20,099 bases of DNA, taken from the NCBI GenBank assembly GCA_023423495.1, contig JAFAFM010000087.1, positions 1 to 20,099 of the forward strand, read 5' to 3'. Numbering within the stretch: the stretch's first letter is position 1; the number at the start of each line of letters is the position of its first letter. This DNA comes from Armatimonadota bacterium (GTDB lineage: Bacteria > Armatimonadota > Fimbriimonadia > Fimbriimonadales > Fimbriimonadaceae). Below the pieces are notes generated by a model. The model had not been told where the DNA came from. It made no database searches and saw nothing but the letters and a program-made list of their open reading frames with translations. Shown piece after piece: positions 1 to 6,999 of the stretch. Made by a program: the position numbers and the translations under genes.

Positions 1-630
1 TGTCGTCGGCAGCGTCAGTTGTTTAAAAGACACAGCCCCGCCTCCGACTTAAAAACCGCGGCTCCAAAGCGAGCAGGGGAGTGGGTCGGCTACAAAATCG
101 AGGACATCGATAAGGCAATCGCAGGTGTGAAAAGGAACGGCTGGGTTGCTTGGCCGCTGGCCCGCGACATCTTTATTACGAAGGACTACATTCCCGGAAT
201 TAGAAAGGCCGTAGCGCCGATGTATGCAGAAGAGGGGAAAACTATGCCAGCGGACGCTCTCAAGCCGCTGGAAGAAAAAGTCGCTTCACTGAAAAGCGCG
301 ATGACGAGCAGCGCCTCCAAGTGGAAGTTCCCGGGCGGCAAGAAAAATGCAGCATTGGAAGCGAAAGTGACAGCGGCGGTCAAGTCCAAGATTCCAGGCG
401 CGACAATTCTGAAATCCGCTCTGGATACAGGCGAATGGATCATCACTAAGAATGATCTTGGGATTCCTTCCTATCGTAGTATGGGAGTTTTGGTTTTGGC
501 GAAGGTTCCGGGTCAGACCCAGCCGTGGCTATTCTTTGGCTATGTCCGCCAGACGTACGCCGGCGGAGGGACCTATAACTCTGGGGGAACCGTCGGCGAT
601 CCGGCCGATATCCGAATACAAGCTGGATAG
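1..630 (+). CDS. Hypothetical protein, 3' part, frame open at window edge
   Basis: The reading frame is open from the first base to a TAG at 628-630, so the true start is probably outside the window. A TTG at 19 is the first possible internal start, but no ribosome-binding site precedes it. About 209 residues are visible. There is a Trp/Tyr-containing segment (WVGYKIEDIDKAI, then NGWVAWPLARDIFITKDYIPG), a lysine/alanine-rich middle that looks helical, and a C-terminal third rich in beta-type residues and glycine (VLVLAKVPGQTQPWLFFGYV, then YAGGGTYNSGG). I do not recognise the family. The composition would suit an exported or surface protein, but the N-terminus that would show a signal peptide is missing. 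It converges on the SnoaL-like gene with a 30-base gap. Confidence 0.6.
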   Translation, partial: CRRQRQLFKRHSPASDLKTAAPKRAGEWVGYKIEDIDKAIAGVKRNGWVAWPLARDIFITKDYIPGIRKAVAPMYAEEGKTMPADALKPLEEKVASLKSAMTSSASKWKFPGGKKNAALEAKVTAAVKSKIPGATILKSALDTGEWIITKNDLGIPSYRSMGVLVLAKVPGQTQPWLFFGYVRQTYAGGGTYNSGGTVGDPADIRIQAG

Positions 631-660
631 TATCGAACCTTTGGGGCTGGCAACCCAGTT

Positions 661-1080
661 CTAGACTGCGCCGAGCTGCTGCATGACGGTCAGGAAGTCG
701 AAGGAATTCCAGCTCTCCTTAATCTTGCTGTCCTTGACCTTGACCCAGGACATGCCCGTAAACTCGACTTGAATGCCGGTTGGTGGCACAACGAAACCCT
801 CGCCGGTGTGGGTGGCGCGAACTAGGCATCGTGCGACTACGTTGTCTCCTTCAGTCGCCGTTTCCAAAACATCCACATGGATATCCGGAAATGCTCCACG
901 AAAGGCTTGGTAGAACGATTTGAATCCTTCCCTGGTGTTAACCTCATTGCCTTGGGCGTCGACCAGCCCGTGCCCAACCACGTTGTCTGTGCACAGATCA
1001 TCGATCGCAGCCGCATTCGATTTGTTCCAAACCTCTTCGAACCACGCATGTTGGATGGTGGGGTAGTCGGTGTATGCCAT
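661..1080 (-). CDS. SnoaL-like / ester cyclase family protein (NTF2-like fold)
   Basis: The 139-residue protein has the usual length and layout of the SnoaL-like polyketide cyclase group within the NTF2-like fold. A helical N-terminus (FEEVWNKSNAAAIDDL) leads to FPDIH at 64-68. Then comes the strand block HTGEGFVVPPTGIQVEFTGM at 91-110, and the diagnostic end DSKIKESWNSFD at 117-128 followed by LTVMQQLG. The acidic residue after the W-x-x-F stretch (D128) lies where related cyclases carry a catalytic Asp. Members occur in many non-polyketide contexts, so the substrate is unknown, and no biosynthetic genes are nearby. It is monocistronic. A TAGTAT hexamer lies 6 bases before the ATG, which suggests a leaderless transcript. 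Confidence 0.85.
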   Translation of the reverse strand: MAYTDYPTIQHAWFEEVWNKSNAAAIDDLCTDNVVGHGLVDAQGNEVNTREGFKSFYQAFRGAFPDIHVDVLETATEGDNVVARCLVRATHTGEGFVVPPTGIQVEFTGMSWVKVKDSKIKESWNSFDFLTVMQQLGAV

Positions 1081-1086
1081 GTGTAG

Positions 1087-1092
1087 ATACTA
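1087..1092 (-). promoter_or_regulatory. Candidate -10 element for a leaderless SnoaL-like transcript
   Basis: On the minus strand TAGTAT lies exactly 6 bases before the ATG at 1080, which would put transcription start at or next to the A of the start codon. No Shine-Dalgarno sequence lies in between. I see no clear -35 box. The same arrangement occurs before dapA, the methyltransferase gene and the zinc-ribbon gene. Confidence 0.45.
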
Positions 1093-1280
1093 CCGCCGAA
1101 CTTATACTTTCTTGCTGAAGCCAGTGCCTTAACCTTTGGGCTGCGTTTGCAAAACTTTCCTTTATTTCGCCCCATAAATTGGTCGATGAGTTTTACAAAT
1201 TGTGGTTAAAGGGTAAAAGACATTGAGTCAAAGTAGGCTCCTTCCCGCGTCTCGTACAAGGGATTTAATTTTCTATTTGC

Positions 1281-1286
1281 AAGGTG
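1281..1286 (+). promoter_or_regulatory. Ribosome-binding site of the 65-residue ORF
   Basis: AAGGTG lies 7 bases before the ATG at 1294. It is the main evidence that this very short ORF is translated. Sequence between 1081 and 1280 is AT-rich and shows no other gene. Confidence 0.5.
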
Positions 1287-1293
1287 CTCATTT

Positions 1294-1491
1294 ATGAAAG
1301 TGGAAATTCGTGCGCGGCAGTTTGGTAGGCAGCATTTCTTTGTGGAATCTCTCCCGGAAGTAGGGGACGAGCTTGAATTGGATGGAGTGGAAGAAAACGG
1401 CTCCTATCGTGTGGTCCGCGTGGCGTTGCCAGGTAATTCTTTACACCCAAAGGTGACACTGCCGACGCTATTCTGCGAACGCGTCGGCTGA
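1294..1491 (+). CDS. Small hypothetical protein, 65 residues
   Basis: This is a compact ORF with an ATG start, a suitably placed AAGGTG ribosome-binding site and a TGA stop. The protein alternates charged and hydrophobic residues (MKVEIRARQF, then DELELDGVEE, YRVVRVAL), which predicts a small all-beta protein. It has no membrane segment, no signal peptide and one cysteine near the end. I do not recognise a family. It lies between the minus-strand SnoaL-like gene and the PrpD-family gene, 84 bases upstream of the latter, so it could share a promoter with it or be monocistronic. The lack of a competing ORF on the other strand and the good initiation site favour a real gene, but the length leaves doubt. 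Confidence 0.55.
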   Translation: MKVEIRARQFGRQHFFVESLPEVGDELELDGVEENGSYRVVRVALPGNSLHPKVTLPTLFCERVG

Positions 1492-1559
1492 CCCTTGGGC
1501 TCCTGGATTAGCAAAGGTTAACGCATAAAGGTCAAAGGGTCTTGGAAGCGAAGGAGCGG

Positions 1560-1565
1560 TAGAAT
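1560..1565 (+). promoter_or_regulatory. Weak candidate -10 before the PrpD-family gene
   Basis: TAGAAT lies 10 bases before the ATG at 1576. A purine-rich stretch (GAAGGAG, from 1549) lies upstream of it, too far from the start to act as a ribosome-binding site. This would give a leader of only a few bases. The spacing is looser than at dapA, so confidence is low. Confidence 0.25.
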
Positions 1566-1575
1566 TGCCTCTTCG

Positions 1576-3138
1576 ATGTCGAAAACAATCACCCTTTCGC
1601 GCGACTCTAATCAGGCACTTGGGATTGGCGAATACGCAATCGCCTTTCTCAAAGAGGGCGCGCCCAATGACACCGTTCTTGAGCGAGTCCGGCTATTCCA
1701 TACGGATGCCGTTCTCTGTGGAATATCGGCACTGGCGCTGGGAACCAACGCTCCGACTTTGCTAAGAAGGGAAGCGCAAGAGTATCTGGACCAAAACGGA
1801 GCGACTGTATTCGGGTCCAGCCAGCGGGTCAAGGCAGAAAAGGCCATTGCTGCCAATTCCAGCGCCGTTCGTGAGTGGGACAGCAACGGTACCAACTTTG
1901 GCTACCGACCAGAGTTGGGAAACACGGCCGGAGAGTTCGGCCACAACGATTTCTACCCTGCCGTCATCGCGGCCTGTCAGCAGCGACACTTGGACGGTGC
2001 GACAGCTCTGCGAGCCATGGTGTGCCTGGACGAAATCCGGGGTCGACTCGCGGAAGTTTTTAGCCTGAAGAGCTACAAGATCGACCACGTCGTCCACGGG
2101 GCGATCGGGTCGGCAGCGGTTTATGGCGCGCTAATGGGCGCAACTGCCTCCCAGATCGAGTCCGCAATCGGCATGTTTGTGGCTCACTACATCCCCTGGA
2201 GGGCCATCCGAGCTGGCAAGCAGCTGTCCGACAGCAAGGGGGCCTCGGCAGCCATTTCCACCGAAGCGGCCATCCTCTGCATGAAACGGTCGATAGCCGG
2301 ATTCCAAGGACCCCAAGACATTTTCCGAAACCCCGAAGCTATCTTCCGGTTCTTCGAACCCACGACCGATGGTCCAGCGCGCTGGAAGGAGCAGGGAAAT
2401 TCACCGTTTGATCTCGTGCTTTCGATGAGCGGCGACGACTTCGCCGTGATGGGAATGCACTTCAAGCTCGGGCTCTACGAGCACCAATCTGCAGGCGCAT
2501 TGCAAGGTTTGATTAACTTGCTGGTGGAGTTTGAAAAGCTGAAGGACGCCGAGATCGACGGGATAGAGATTGTCGCGTATGAACCAGCGTTCGGCATTAT
2601 TGGAAACCCGATGAAGAAGGAGCCGAAGACGCGGCAGTCGGCCGACCACAGCATGGCGTACATCGTCGCGACCTTGCTGAGAAAAGCCCGAGAGCACAAC
2701 GCATCCAGCTATCCGAATACCGATGAGCATTGGAAAGCCCTCATGCTTAGTCCGTATGACTACCAGGTCTCGGACACGGCAATCTTCCACCCGGAAACCA
2801 GAAAGCTGATGGATAAGATCCAATTCCGCCACGGAGGGCAGGAATATGATGCTCTCTATCCGGACGGCATCCCGACCTCGATTAGAATCACCTTGGCCGG
2901 CGGCGAGGTGTTGGATTCATCCTTGGTGATGTATCCGGCCGGCCATGCTCGAAATAAGGACGCAAATCTCCGCGACATCCTGAATCACAAATTTAATATG
3001 CTCGGAGCGCTCGGACTCCCCGACGGGGCTGACGTTTCAGGTTACGTGACGAGATTGGAGTCCATCGGAAGCATGAAGGCGCATGAGCTTGCTTCGCTAT
3101 TTGACGTGCAGATCGCGCACCGCCCTGGTTTTGAGTAA
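1576..3138 (+). CDS. MmgE/PrpD family protein (2-methylcitrate dehydratase-like)
   Basis: The 520-residue protein belongs to the MmgE/PrpD family, which includes 2-methylcitrate dehydratase of the propionate-degrading methylcitrate cycle. Supporting segments are the N-terminal helix with FHTDAVLCGISALALGT (41-57), the active-site-region block WDSNGTNFG (101-109) followed by GHND (122-125), the helix pair around VVHGAIGSAAVYGALMGAT (172-190), and TRQSADHSMAYIVA (352-365). That last block matches the family's conserved Q-x-ADHS-x-Y stretch. It is somewhat longer than typical members (roughly 450-490). No methylcitrate synthase (prpC) or methylisocitrate lyase (prpB) lies in the window, and the family also contains other dehydratases and isomerases. 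The exact substrate is therefore open and I give no gene symbol. An exported protein gene follows after 9 bases. Confidence 0.88.
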   Translation: MSKTITLSRDSNQALGIGEYAIAFLKEGAPNDTVLERVRLFHTDAVLCGISALALGTNAPTLLRREAQEYLDQNGATVFGSSQRVKAEKAIAANSSAVREWDSNGTNFGYRPELGNTAGEFGHNDFYPAVIAACQQRHLDGATALRAMVCLDEIRGRLAEVFSLKSYKIDHVVHGAIGSAAVYGALMGATASQIESAIGMFVAHYIPWRAIRAGKQLSDSKGASAAISTEAAILCMKRSIAGFQGPQDIFRNPEAIFRFFEPTTDGPARWKEQGNSPFDLVLSMSGDDFAVMGMHFKLGLYEHQSAGALQGLINLLVEFEKLKDAEIDGIEIVAYEPAFGIIGNPMKKEPKTRQSADHSMAYIVATLLRKAREHNASSYPNTDEHWKALMLSPYDYQVSDTAIFHPETRKLMDKIQFRHGGQEYDALYPDGIPTSIRITLAGGEVLDSSLVMYPAGHARNKDANLRDILNHKFNMLGALGLPDGADVSGYVTRLESIGSMKAHELASLFDVQIAHRPGFE

Positions 3139-3147
3139 CCTGCAACC

Positions 3148-3900
3148 ATGTTGACTTCACTTCTTGCCGGGATGGTGGCCGGCAAAGGGCTGTTAGTGGT
3201 CGATATGCTCGCCATTGGCCGATTGGAAAACGGCAAGTGGACCAATCTGGTTTCGAAAGAATCGGATCCTGTTAGCCGAAGCCGAAACATTGGCTTTGTC
3301 GAGCTCGGTCTAACGTGGCTCAAAGGCAAAGTTGTCATTCCCAAGCTTTCTCTGCAGTCCGAAGTCGCAGAAGGTTGGTTCGCAATCGACGTAAAGTATT
3401 CTTCGATGGTGCTTTGGTCGGGCACGCAGCTTCAATTTCCGAAATGGAAGGCGGTAAGCGCGACCAATCCCGTTTATCTGGGCGTCGTGAGGAATCACCT
3501 AAAGGCTAAGGAATTGCCGTCTGCCGCCGTCCGCATCAACAGAGCTTTGTCTGTCGACTTGGACGCCGATGGCACGAATGAAATCGTTATTGAAGCCGCT
3601 CCCTACGCCGACATGGTCCCGCGAACGATGGAACAGGGCAAGGCCACAGACTACACGGCAATCCTCATTCGCTGGGTCAAGAATGGCAAGCCGGTCACGA
3701 CAGTTGTCTCCCACCACGATGCCCGAGGCGATAACGTCCTTGCGTCGGCCGACCAATTGCGGGCCATTGCGGATTTTGACGGAGACGGAAAGTTTGAATT
3801 GGTGTGCAGCGCCGACTATTACGAGGGTCAAAGCGCGGCGGTGTATAGCTTCCGGAAAGGGGTTGTCAAAAAGCTGGTCAGCTACGATGCCGGAGTCTAG
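3148..3900 (+). CDS. Putative exported protein with DxDxDG (FG-GAP/dockerin-like) loops
   Basis: This 250-residue protein begins with a short hydrophobic segment (LTSLLAGMVAGKGLLVV) that could be a weak signal peptide or anchor. The C-terminal half carries two copies of an acidic loop, DLDADGTNE at 137-145 and DFDGDGKFE at 209-217. Each is followed by a hydrophobic strand (IVIEA; LVCSA). Such loops bind calcium in FG-GAP/VCBS-type beta-propeller repeats of extracellular proteins. Two copies are too few for a whole propeller, so the exact fold is unknown. It starts 9 bases after the PrpD-family stop, without a clear ribosome-binding site, so co-transcription and translational coupling are likely. 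The link to PrpD function is not evident. Confidence 0.65.
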   Translation: MLTSLLAGMVAGKGLLVVDMLAIGRLENGKWTNLVSKESDPVSRSRNIGFVELGLTWLKGKVVIPKLSLQSEVAEGWFAIDVKYSSMVLWSGTQLQFPKWKAVSATNPVYLGVVRNHLKAKELPSAAVRINRALSVDLDADGTNEIVIEAAPYADMVPRTMEQGKATDYTAILIRWVKNGKPVTTVVSHHDARGDNVLASADQLRAIADFDGDGKFELVCSADYYEGQSAAVYSFRKGVVKKLVSYDAGV

Positions 3901-3903
3901 AGG

Positions 3904-3909
3904 TAGATT
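3904..3909 (+). promoter_or_regulatory. Weak candidate -10 before cmk
   Basis: TAGATT lies 9 bases before the ATG of cmk at 3919, in the 18-base gap after the upstream gene. If used it would give a leader of about 3 bases. No good ribosome-binding site is present. Read-through from the upstream gene is an equally good explanation. Confidence 0.25.
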
Positions 3910-3918
3910 GCAGAGTTC

Positions 3919-4578
3919 ATGGGCAAGTTAGTGATCGCGATCGATGGCCCGGCCGGTGCGGGAAAGAGCACCGTCGCCAAAGCTTTGGCGAAGGAATTAA
4001 ATCTCAAATATCTCGATACCGGAGCAATGTATCGTGCCCTGGCGCTTGCGGCTTCTCGATCAGGTTTGACCGCCACCGATGGGGATCAGGCCGCTCACTT
4101 GGCCACATCCTTGGACATCTCCTTTGGAGAGGGACATCCACCCTCGGTGCTTCTCGATGGTGAAGACGTTTCGGGGTTGATCCGTACACCCGAAATTGGC
4201 GAACTCGCGAGCGCGTTGAGCACGCACTCTGGGGTCCGACAAGCTCTAGTTGCCAGGCAGCAGGCCATGGTTGCCGAAGGCGGATACACGCTTGAAGGGC
4301 GGGATGTAACCACGGTCGTCGCTCCGAACGCACAGTTGAAAATCTATCTAACGGCTTCGTTAGAGGAGCGCACGAAGCGACGATTCTTGGAGCTAGGAGC
4401 GGGCGCGCCGCAGTTCGACGAGATGCGGCGGCAGATTCAAACGCGAGATCATCGCGACATCACCCGGGAAGATTCGCCCCTTTCGGTCGCGCCTGATGCG
4501 CACATCATCGAGTCAGGGTGCATGAGCGTGGAAGAAGTAGTTCAGAAGATCAAGTGGCTCATCCCGATCGAGGACTAA
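3919..4578 (+). CDS. cmk: Cytidylate kinase
   Basis: The 219-residue protein phosphorylates CMP and dCMP to the diphosphates with ATP, a cytoplasmic step of pyrimidine nucleotide supply. The P-loop GPAGAGKST lies at 10-18, and the hallmark YLDTGAMYRA, which contacts the nucleotide, at 31-40. The EGRDVTTVV block lies at 126-134. The TRDHRDITREDSPL segment at 175-188 supplies the arginines and aspartate of the lid and CMP site. Length agrees with the bacterial type (about 220-230). It lies 18 bases after the exported-protein gene and 32 bases before dapA. In many bacteria cmk neighbours rpsA or aroA, which are absent here. Confidence 0.97.
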   Translation: MGKLVIAIDGPAGAGKSTVAKALAKELNLKYLDTGAMYRALALAASRSGLTATDGDQAAHLATSLDISFGEGHPPSVLLDGEDVSGLIRTPEIGELASALSTHSGVRQALVARQQAMVAEGGYTLEGRDVTTVVAPNAQLKIYLTASLEERTKRRFLELGAGAPQFDEMRRQIQTRDHRDITREDSPLSVAPDAHIIESGCMSVEEVVQKIKWLIPIED

Positions 4579-4598
4579 CGCTCAAGTCGCCCGCTGAG

Positions 4599-4604
4599 TA
4601 AAAT
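4599..4604 (+). promoter_or_regulatory. Candidate -10 element for leaderless dapA
   Basis: TAAAAT, a near-perfect -10 hexamer, lies exactly 6 bases before the dapA ATG at 4611. Transcription would start at the start codon. There is no Shine-Dalgarno sequence in the 32-base cmk-dapA gap, and no clear -35 box. The arrangement is identical to the one at 15810-15815. Confidence 0.5.
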
Positions 4605-4610
4605 CTCCGC

Positions 4611-5516
4611 ATGGGCGCATTCCAGGGACCAAAAGAGTGGGGAAGGCTCCTCACCGCAATGCTGACGCCGTTCGATCGAAACGGCGGAGTCGATTATGAT
4701 CAGGCAGCGAAACTAGCCGCCCATCTTGTCGATGTCCAGAAGAATGACGGCCTGGTTATCAACGGCACCACCGGGGAATCTCCAACTCTTACGGAAACCG
4801 AAAAGCTTCAACTTTTGACCACCGTGTTGGACACGGTAGGCGACCGAGCCACTGTTCTGTTCGGAGCCGGCACATACAACACTGCTGAGTCCATCCACTT
4901 GACACGCGAAGCCGAAAAGGCGGGCGCCCACGGCATCATGTTGGTCAACCCGTACTACAATCGCCCAGGTCAGGAAGGGCTCTATGCGCACTTCTCGACG
5001 GTGGCCAAGGAAACCGGCCTGCCCGTGCTCCTGTATAACATTCAGCCTCGATCTGCCATCAACATGGAAACGCCCACGTTGCTGCGGCTCGCCGAGATTC
5101 CCAATATCGTTGGAGTTAAGGAAGCGAGCGGCATGATTGGCCAGATCGCTGAAGTCGCTGCCCAAGCTCCCAAGGGATTTCGTGTTTATTCCGGAGACGA
5201 TGGGTTAACGCTGCCTATTTTGAGTCTCGGAGGCTATGGCCTCGTCAGTGTTGCGGCGCACGTCCTGGGAGCCCAGTTGAAGGACATGATTGAATCGTAT
5301 CCGAACGATCCTGCCCACGCATTGCATATCCACCAACTGCTAATGCCGGCCTTTAAGGCGCTATTCGCCTATCCCAGCCCAGTGCCTGTGAAGTATGCGA
5401 CTTCGCTGAATGGATTCGACTGTGAAGCGGTCCGGCTTCCGCTGGTTACCTTGACTGAGGAGCAAAAGCAGGTTGTTCGTCAAGGACTGGCAGGCTTGAT
5501 GCCAGCCGCCGTCTAA
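4611..5516 (+). CDS. dapA: 4-hydroxy-tetrahydrodipicolinate synthase
   Basis: The enzyme condenses pyruvate with aspartate semialdehyde, the first committed step to diaminopimelate and lysine, in the cytoplasm. The 301-residue TIM-barrel protein shows all the classic sites. GTTGES at 52-57 holds the two threonines of the proton relay, and NPYYNRP at 113-119 the tyrosine that crosses the dimer interface. Tyr142 and Arg147 in LYNIQPRS correspond to E. coli Tyr133 and Arg138. The Schiff-base lysine is K170 in GVKEASG, and YSGDD is at 193-197. The Tyr-Arg spacing is kept, although the usual N-V-P is N-I-Q here. The full catalytic set favours true DapA over related aldolases. It has its own likely promoter and seems monocistronic. 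Confidence 0.95.
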   Translation: MGAFQGPKEWGRLLTAMLTPFDRNGGVDYDQAAKLAAHLVDVQKNDGLVINGTTGESPTLTETEKLQLLTTVLDTVGDRATVLFGAGTYNTAESIHLTREAEKAGAHGIMLVNPYYNRPGQEGLYAHFSTVAKETGLPVLLYNIQPRSAINMETPTLLRLAEIPNIVGVKEASGMIGQIAEVAAQAPKGFRVYSGDDGLTLPILSLGGYGLVSVAAHVLGAQLKDMIESYPNDPAHALHIHQLLMPAFKALFAYPSPVPVKYATSLNGFDCEAVRLPLVTLTEEQKQVVRQGLAGLMPAAV

Positions 5517-5564
5517 GCGCGAAGTAACACCGATTTGGCGTTTGCACGTCTGACGGGTTAGCAC

Positions 5565-5570
5565 AAGGAG
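5565..5570 (+). promoter_or_regulatory. Ribosome-binding site of the DUF4139 gene
   Basis: AAGGAG with a 6-base spacer to the ATG at 5577 is the most canonical Shine-Dalgarno site in the window. It contrasts with the several starts here that have none, and it fixes the start that includes the signal peptide. Confidence 0.7.
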
Positions 5571-5576
5571 ACTCCT

Positions 5577-6998
5577 ATGATTTTTGATTTGGTTATTGGC
5601 ACTATCCTGGCGTCGGCCGCGCCGACTGCAACCGAGGTAACGATCTACAACCAGGGTTTCGGCCTCATCAAAGAGACCCGAGAATTTAATCTGAAGCAGG
5701 GTCGCCAGACGGTTACGGTAGAAGACGTTGCGGCCCGAATCGAGCCCTCCAGCGTGGGAATCAAGAGTTTGACGGATCCAAAGTCGATCGAAGTCTTGGA
5801 GCAGAACTACCAATACGACCTGATCAGCCCCCTCGCGATCCTTAACAAGTCGGTTGGGAAGCGCGTCCGCCTGACCCGTGGCATTGGCCAAAACCTAAGC
5901 ACCCTGGAAGGCACGCTCATCAGCACGCCGACGGCAATTGTAGGCACACCGGATGGCGGTTCCCAGCAGACTTACAACGGCATGGTCATCCGGACGGATG
6001 ACGGCCGGATTATCCTTAACCCGGTCGGCGAAGTCGAAGTGATGTCCTTGCCAGAAGGGCTTATTTCGAAGCCAACTCTGCTGTGGGATCTGAATTCAAC
6101 CCGAGCGGGGATGAACCTGGTCGAACTGAGTTATCTCACCCAGGGCATAAACTGGAATGCCGATTACGTATTTACGCTGGACGGGGAAACTAAAGGTGAC
6201 CTTAAAGGCTGGGTAACCGTCAATAACCAATCCGGTGTGACCTTCCAAGAAGCAAAGATGAAGCTACTTGCAGGCGATGTGGCCCGCGCGCCGCAACAAC
6301 GTCCAGGCGGATTTGGCGGTGGACGCGGAGCTATGGAGGCCATGGCGAAGGATGCCGGATTCCAAGAGGAAGCGTTCTTCGAGTACCACCTTTACACGCT
6401 TCAGCGGCCAGCAACGATCCGCAACCGAGAAACCAAGCAGCTTTCCTTACTGGAGGGAACCGGGATCAAGTTCAACAAGAAACTGATTATCGATGCCCTT
6501 CGTGACGTAGGTGTCTACTATCCCAATGAAGGGGAAATCGGCACGGGAAACATCAAGCCGGTTGTCAGGGTGGAGTTTGTTAACTCAACGGAAAACGGCC
6601 TTGGAATGCCGTTGCCTCAAGGCAAGGTCAAGGTTTATCAGCGGGATAAGTCCGGGTCAGTCCAGATGCTCGGTGAGGATGCCATCGACCACACGCCCCG
6701 TGATGAAAAGATCTCTCTCGTGGTGGGCAAGTCTTTCGATGTCGTAGCTTCACGCAAACGCTTGAACTTCAAACGTATCAGCGACCGATCGTTTGAACAG
6801 ACCTTTGAAATCGAGTTGAGGAATCGAAAGGAAACCGCCGAGACCGTCCATGTCTTGGAACGCCATTACGGAGATTGGCGTGTCACGACCAAGTCCATGG
6901 AGTTTGAAAAACTCGATGCCATCACGATGCAGTTCGTGGTGCCGCTAAAGCCCGGCGAGGTGAAGACGATTACCTACACCGTTCGAACTCAATGGTAA
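5577..6998 (+). CDS. DUF4139 domain-containing protein, predicted exported
   Basis: A 473-residue protein with a short N-terminal signal-like segment (IFDLVIGTILASAAP, cleavage likely near residues 14-18). Mature sequence begins with the family-typical EVTIYNQGFGLIKETREF (20-37), followed by DVAARIEPSSV (50-60). The DUF4139 core is seen in LSYLTQGINWNADYV (184-198), a beta-rich segment, MPLPQGKVKVYQRD (344-357), and a C-terminal immunoglobulin-like half ending KPGEVKTITYTVRTQW. A glycine/arginine-rich loop (RPGGFGGGRG, 242-251) interrupts the middle. The biochemical role of the family is unknown. Its stop is one base from the stop of the convergent minus-strand gene, with no terminator visible between them. 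Confidence 0.88.
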   Translation: MIFDLVIGTILASAAPTATEVTIYNQGFGLIKETREFNLKQGRQTVTVEDVAARIEPSSVGIKSLTDPKSIEVLEQNYQYDLISPLAILNKSVGKRVRLTRGIGQNLSTLEGTLISTPTAIVGTPDGGSQQTYNGMVIRTDDGRIILNPVGEVEVMSLPEGLISKPTLLWDLNSTRAGMNLVELSYLTQGINWNADYVFTLDGETKGDLKGWVTVNNQSGVTFQEAKMKLLAGDVARAPQQRPGGFGGGRGAMEAMAKDAGFQEEAFFEYHLYTLQRPATIRNRETKQLSLLEGTGIKFNKKLIIDALRDVGVYYPNEGEIGTGNIKPVVRVEFVNSTENGLGMPLPQGKVKVYQRDKSGSVQMLGEDAIDHTPRDEKISLVVGKSFDVVASRKRLNFKRISDRSFEQTFEIELRNRKETAETVHVLERHYGDWRVTTKSMEFEKLDAITMQFVVPLKPGEVKTITYTVRTQW

Positions 6999-6999
6999 G

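Noticed and set aside
631..660. Hairpin between the left-edge gene and the SnoaL-like gene
   Set aside because: Only a 4-bp stem (CTGG/CCAG) and no T run, so not a credible terminator.
837..1175. 112-residue minus-strand ORF overlapping the SnoaL-like gene
   Set aside because: It is in another frame over the conserved SnoaL-like protein. Its translation is basic and low in motif content.
5361..5891. 176-residue minus-strand ORF across dapA and the DUF4139 gene
   Set aside because: It spans parts of two well-supported plus-strand genes and the promoter/ribosome-binding-site region between them.
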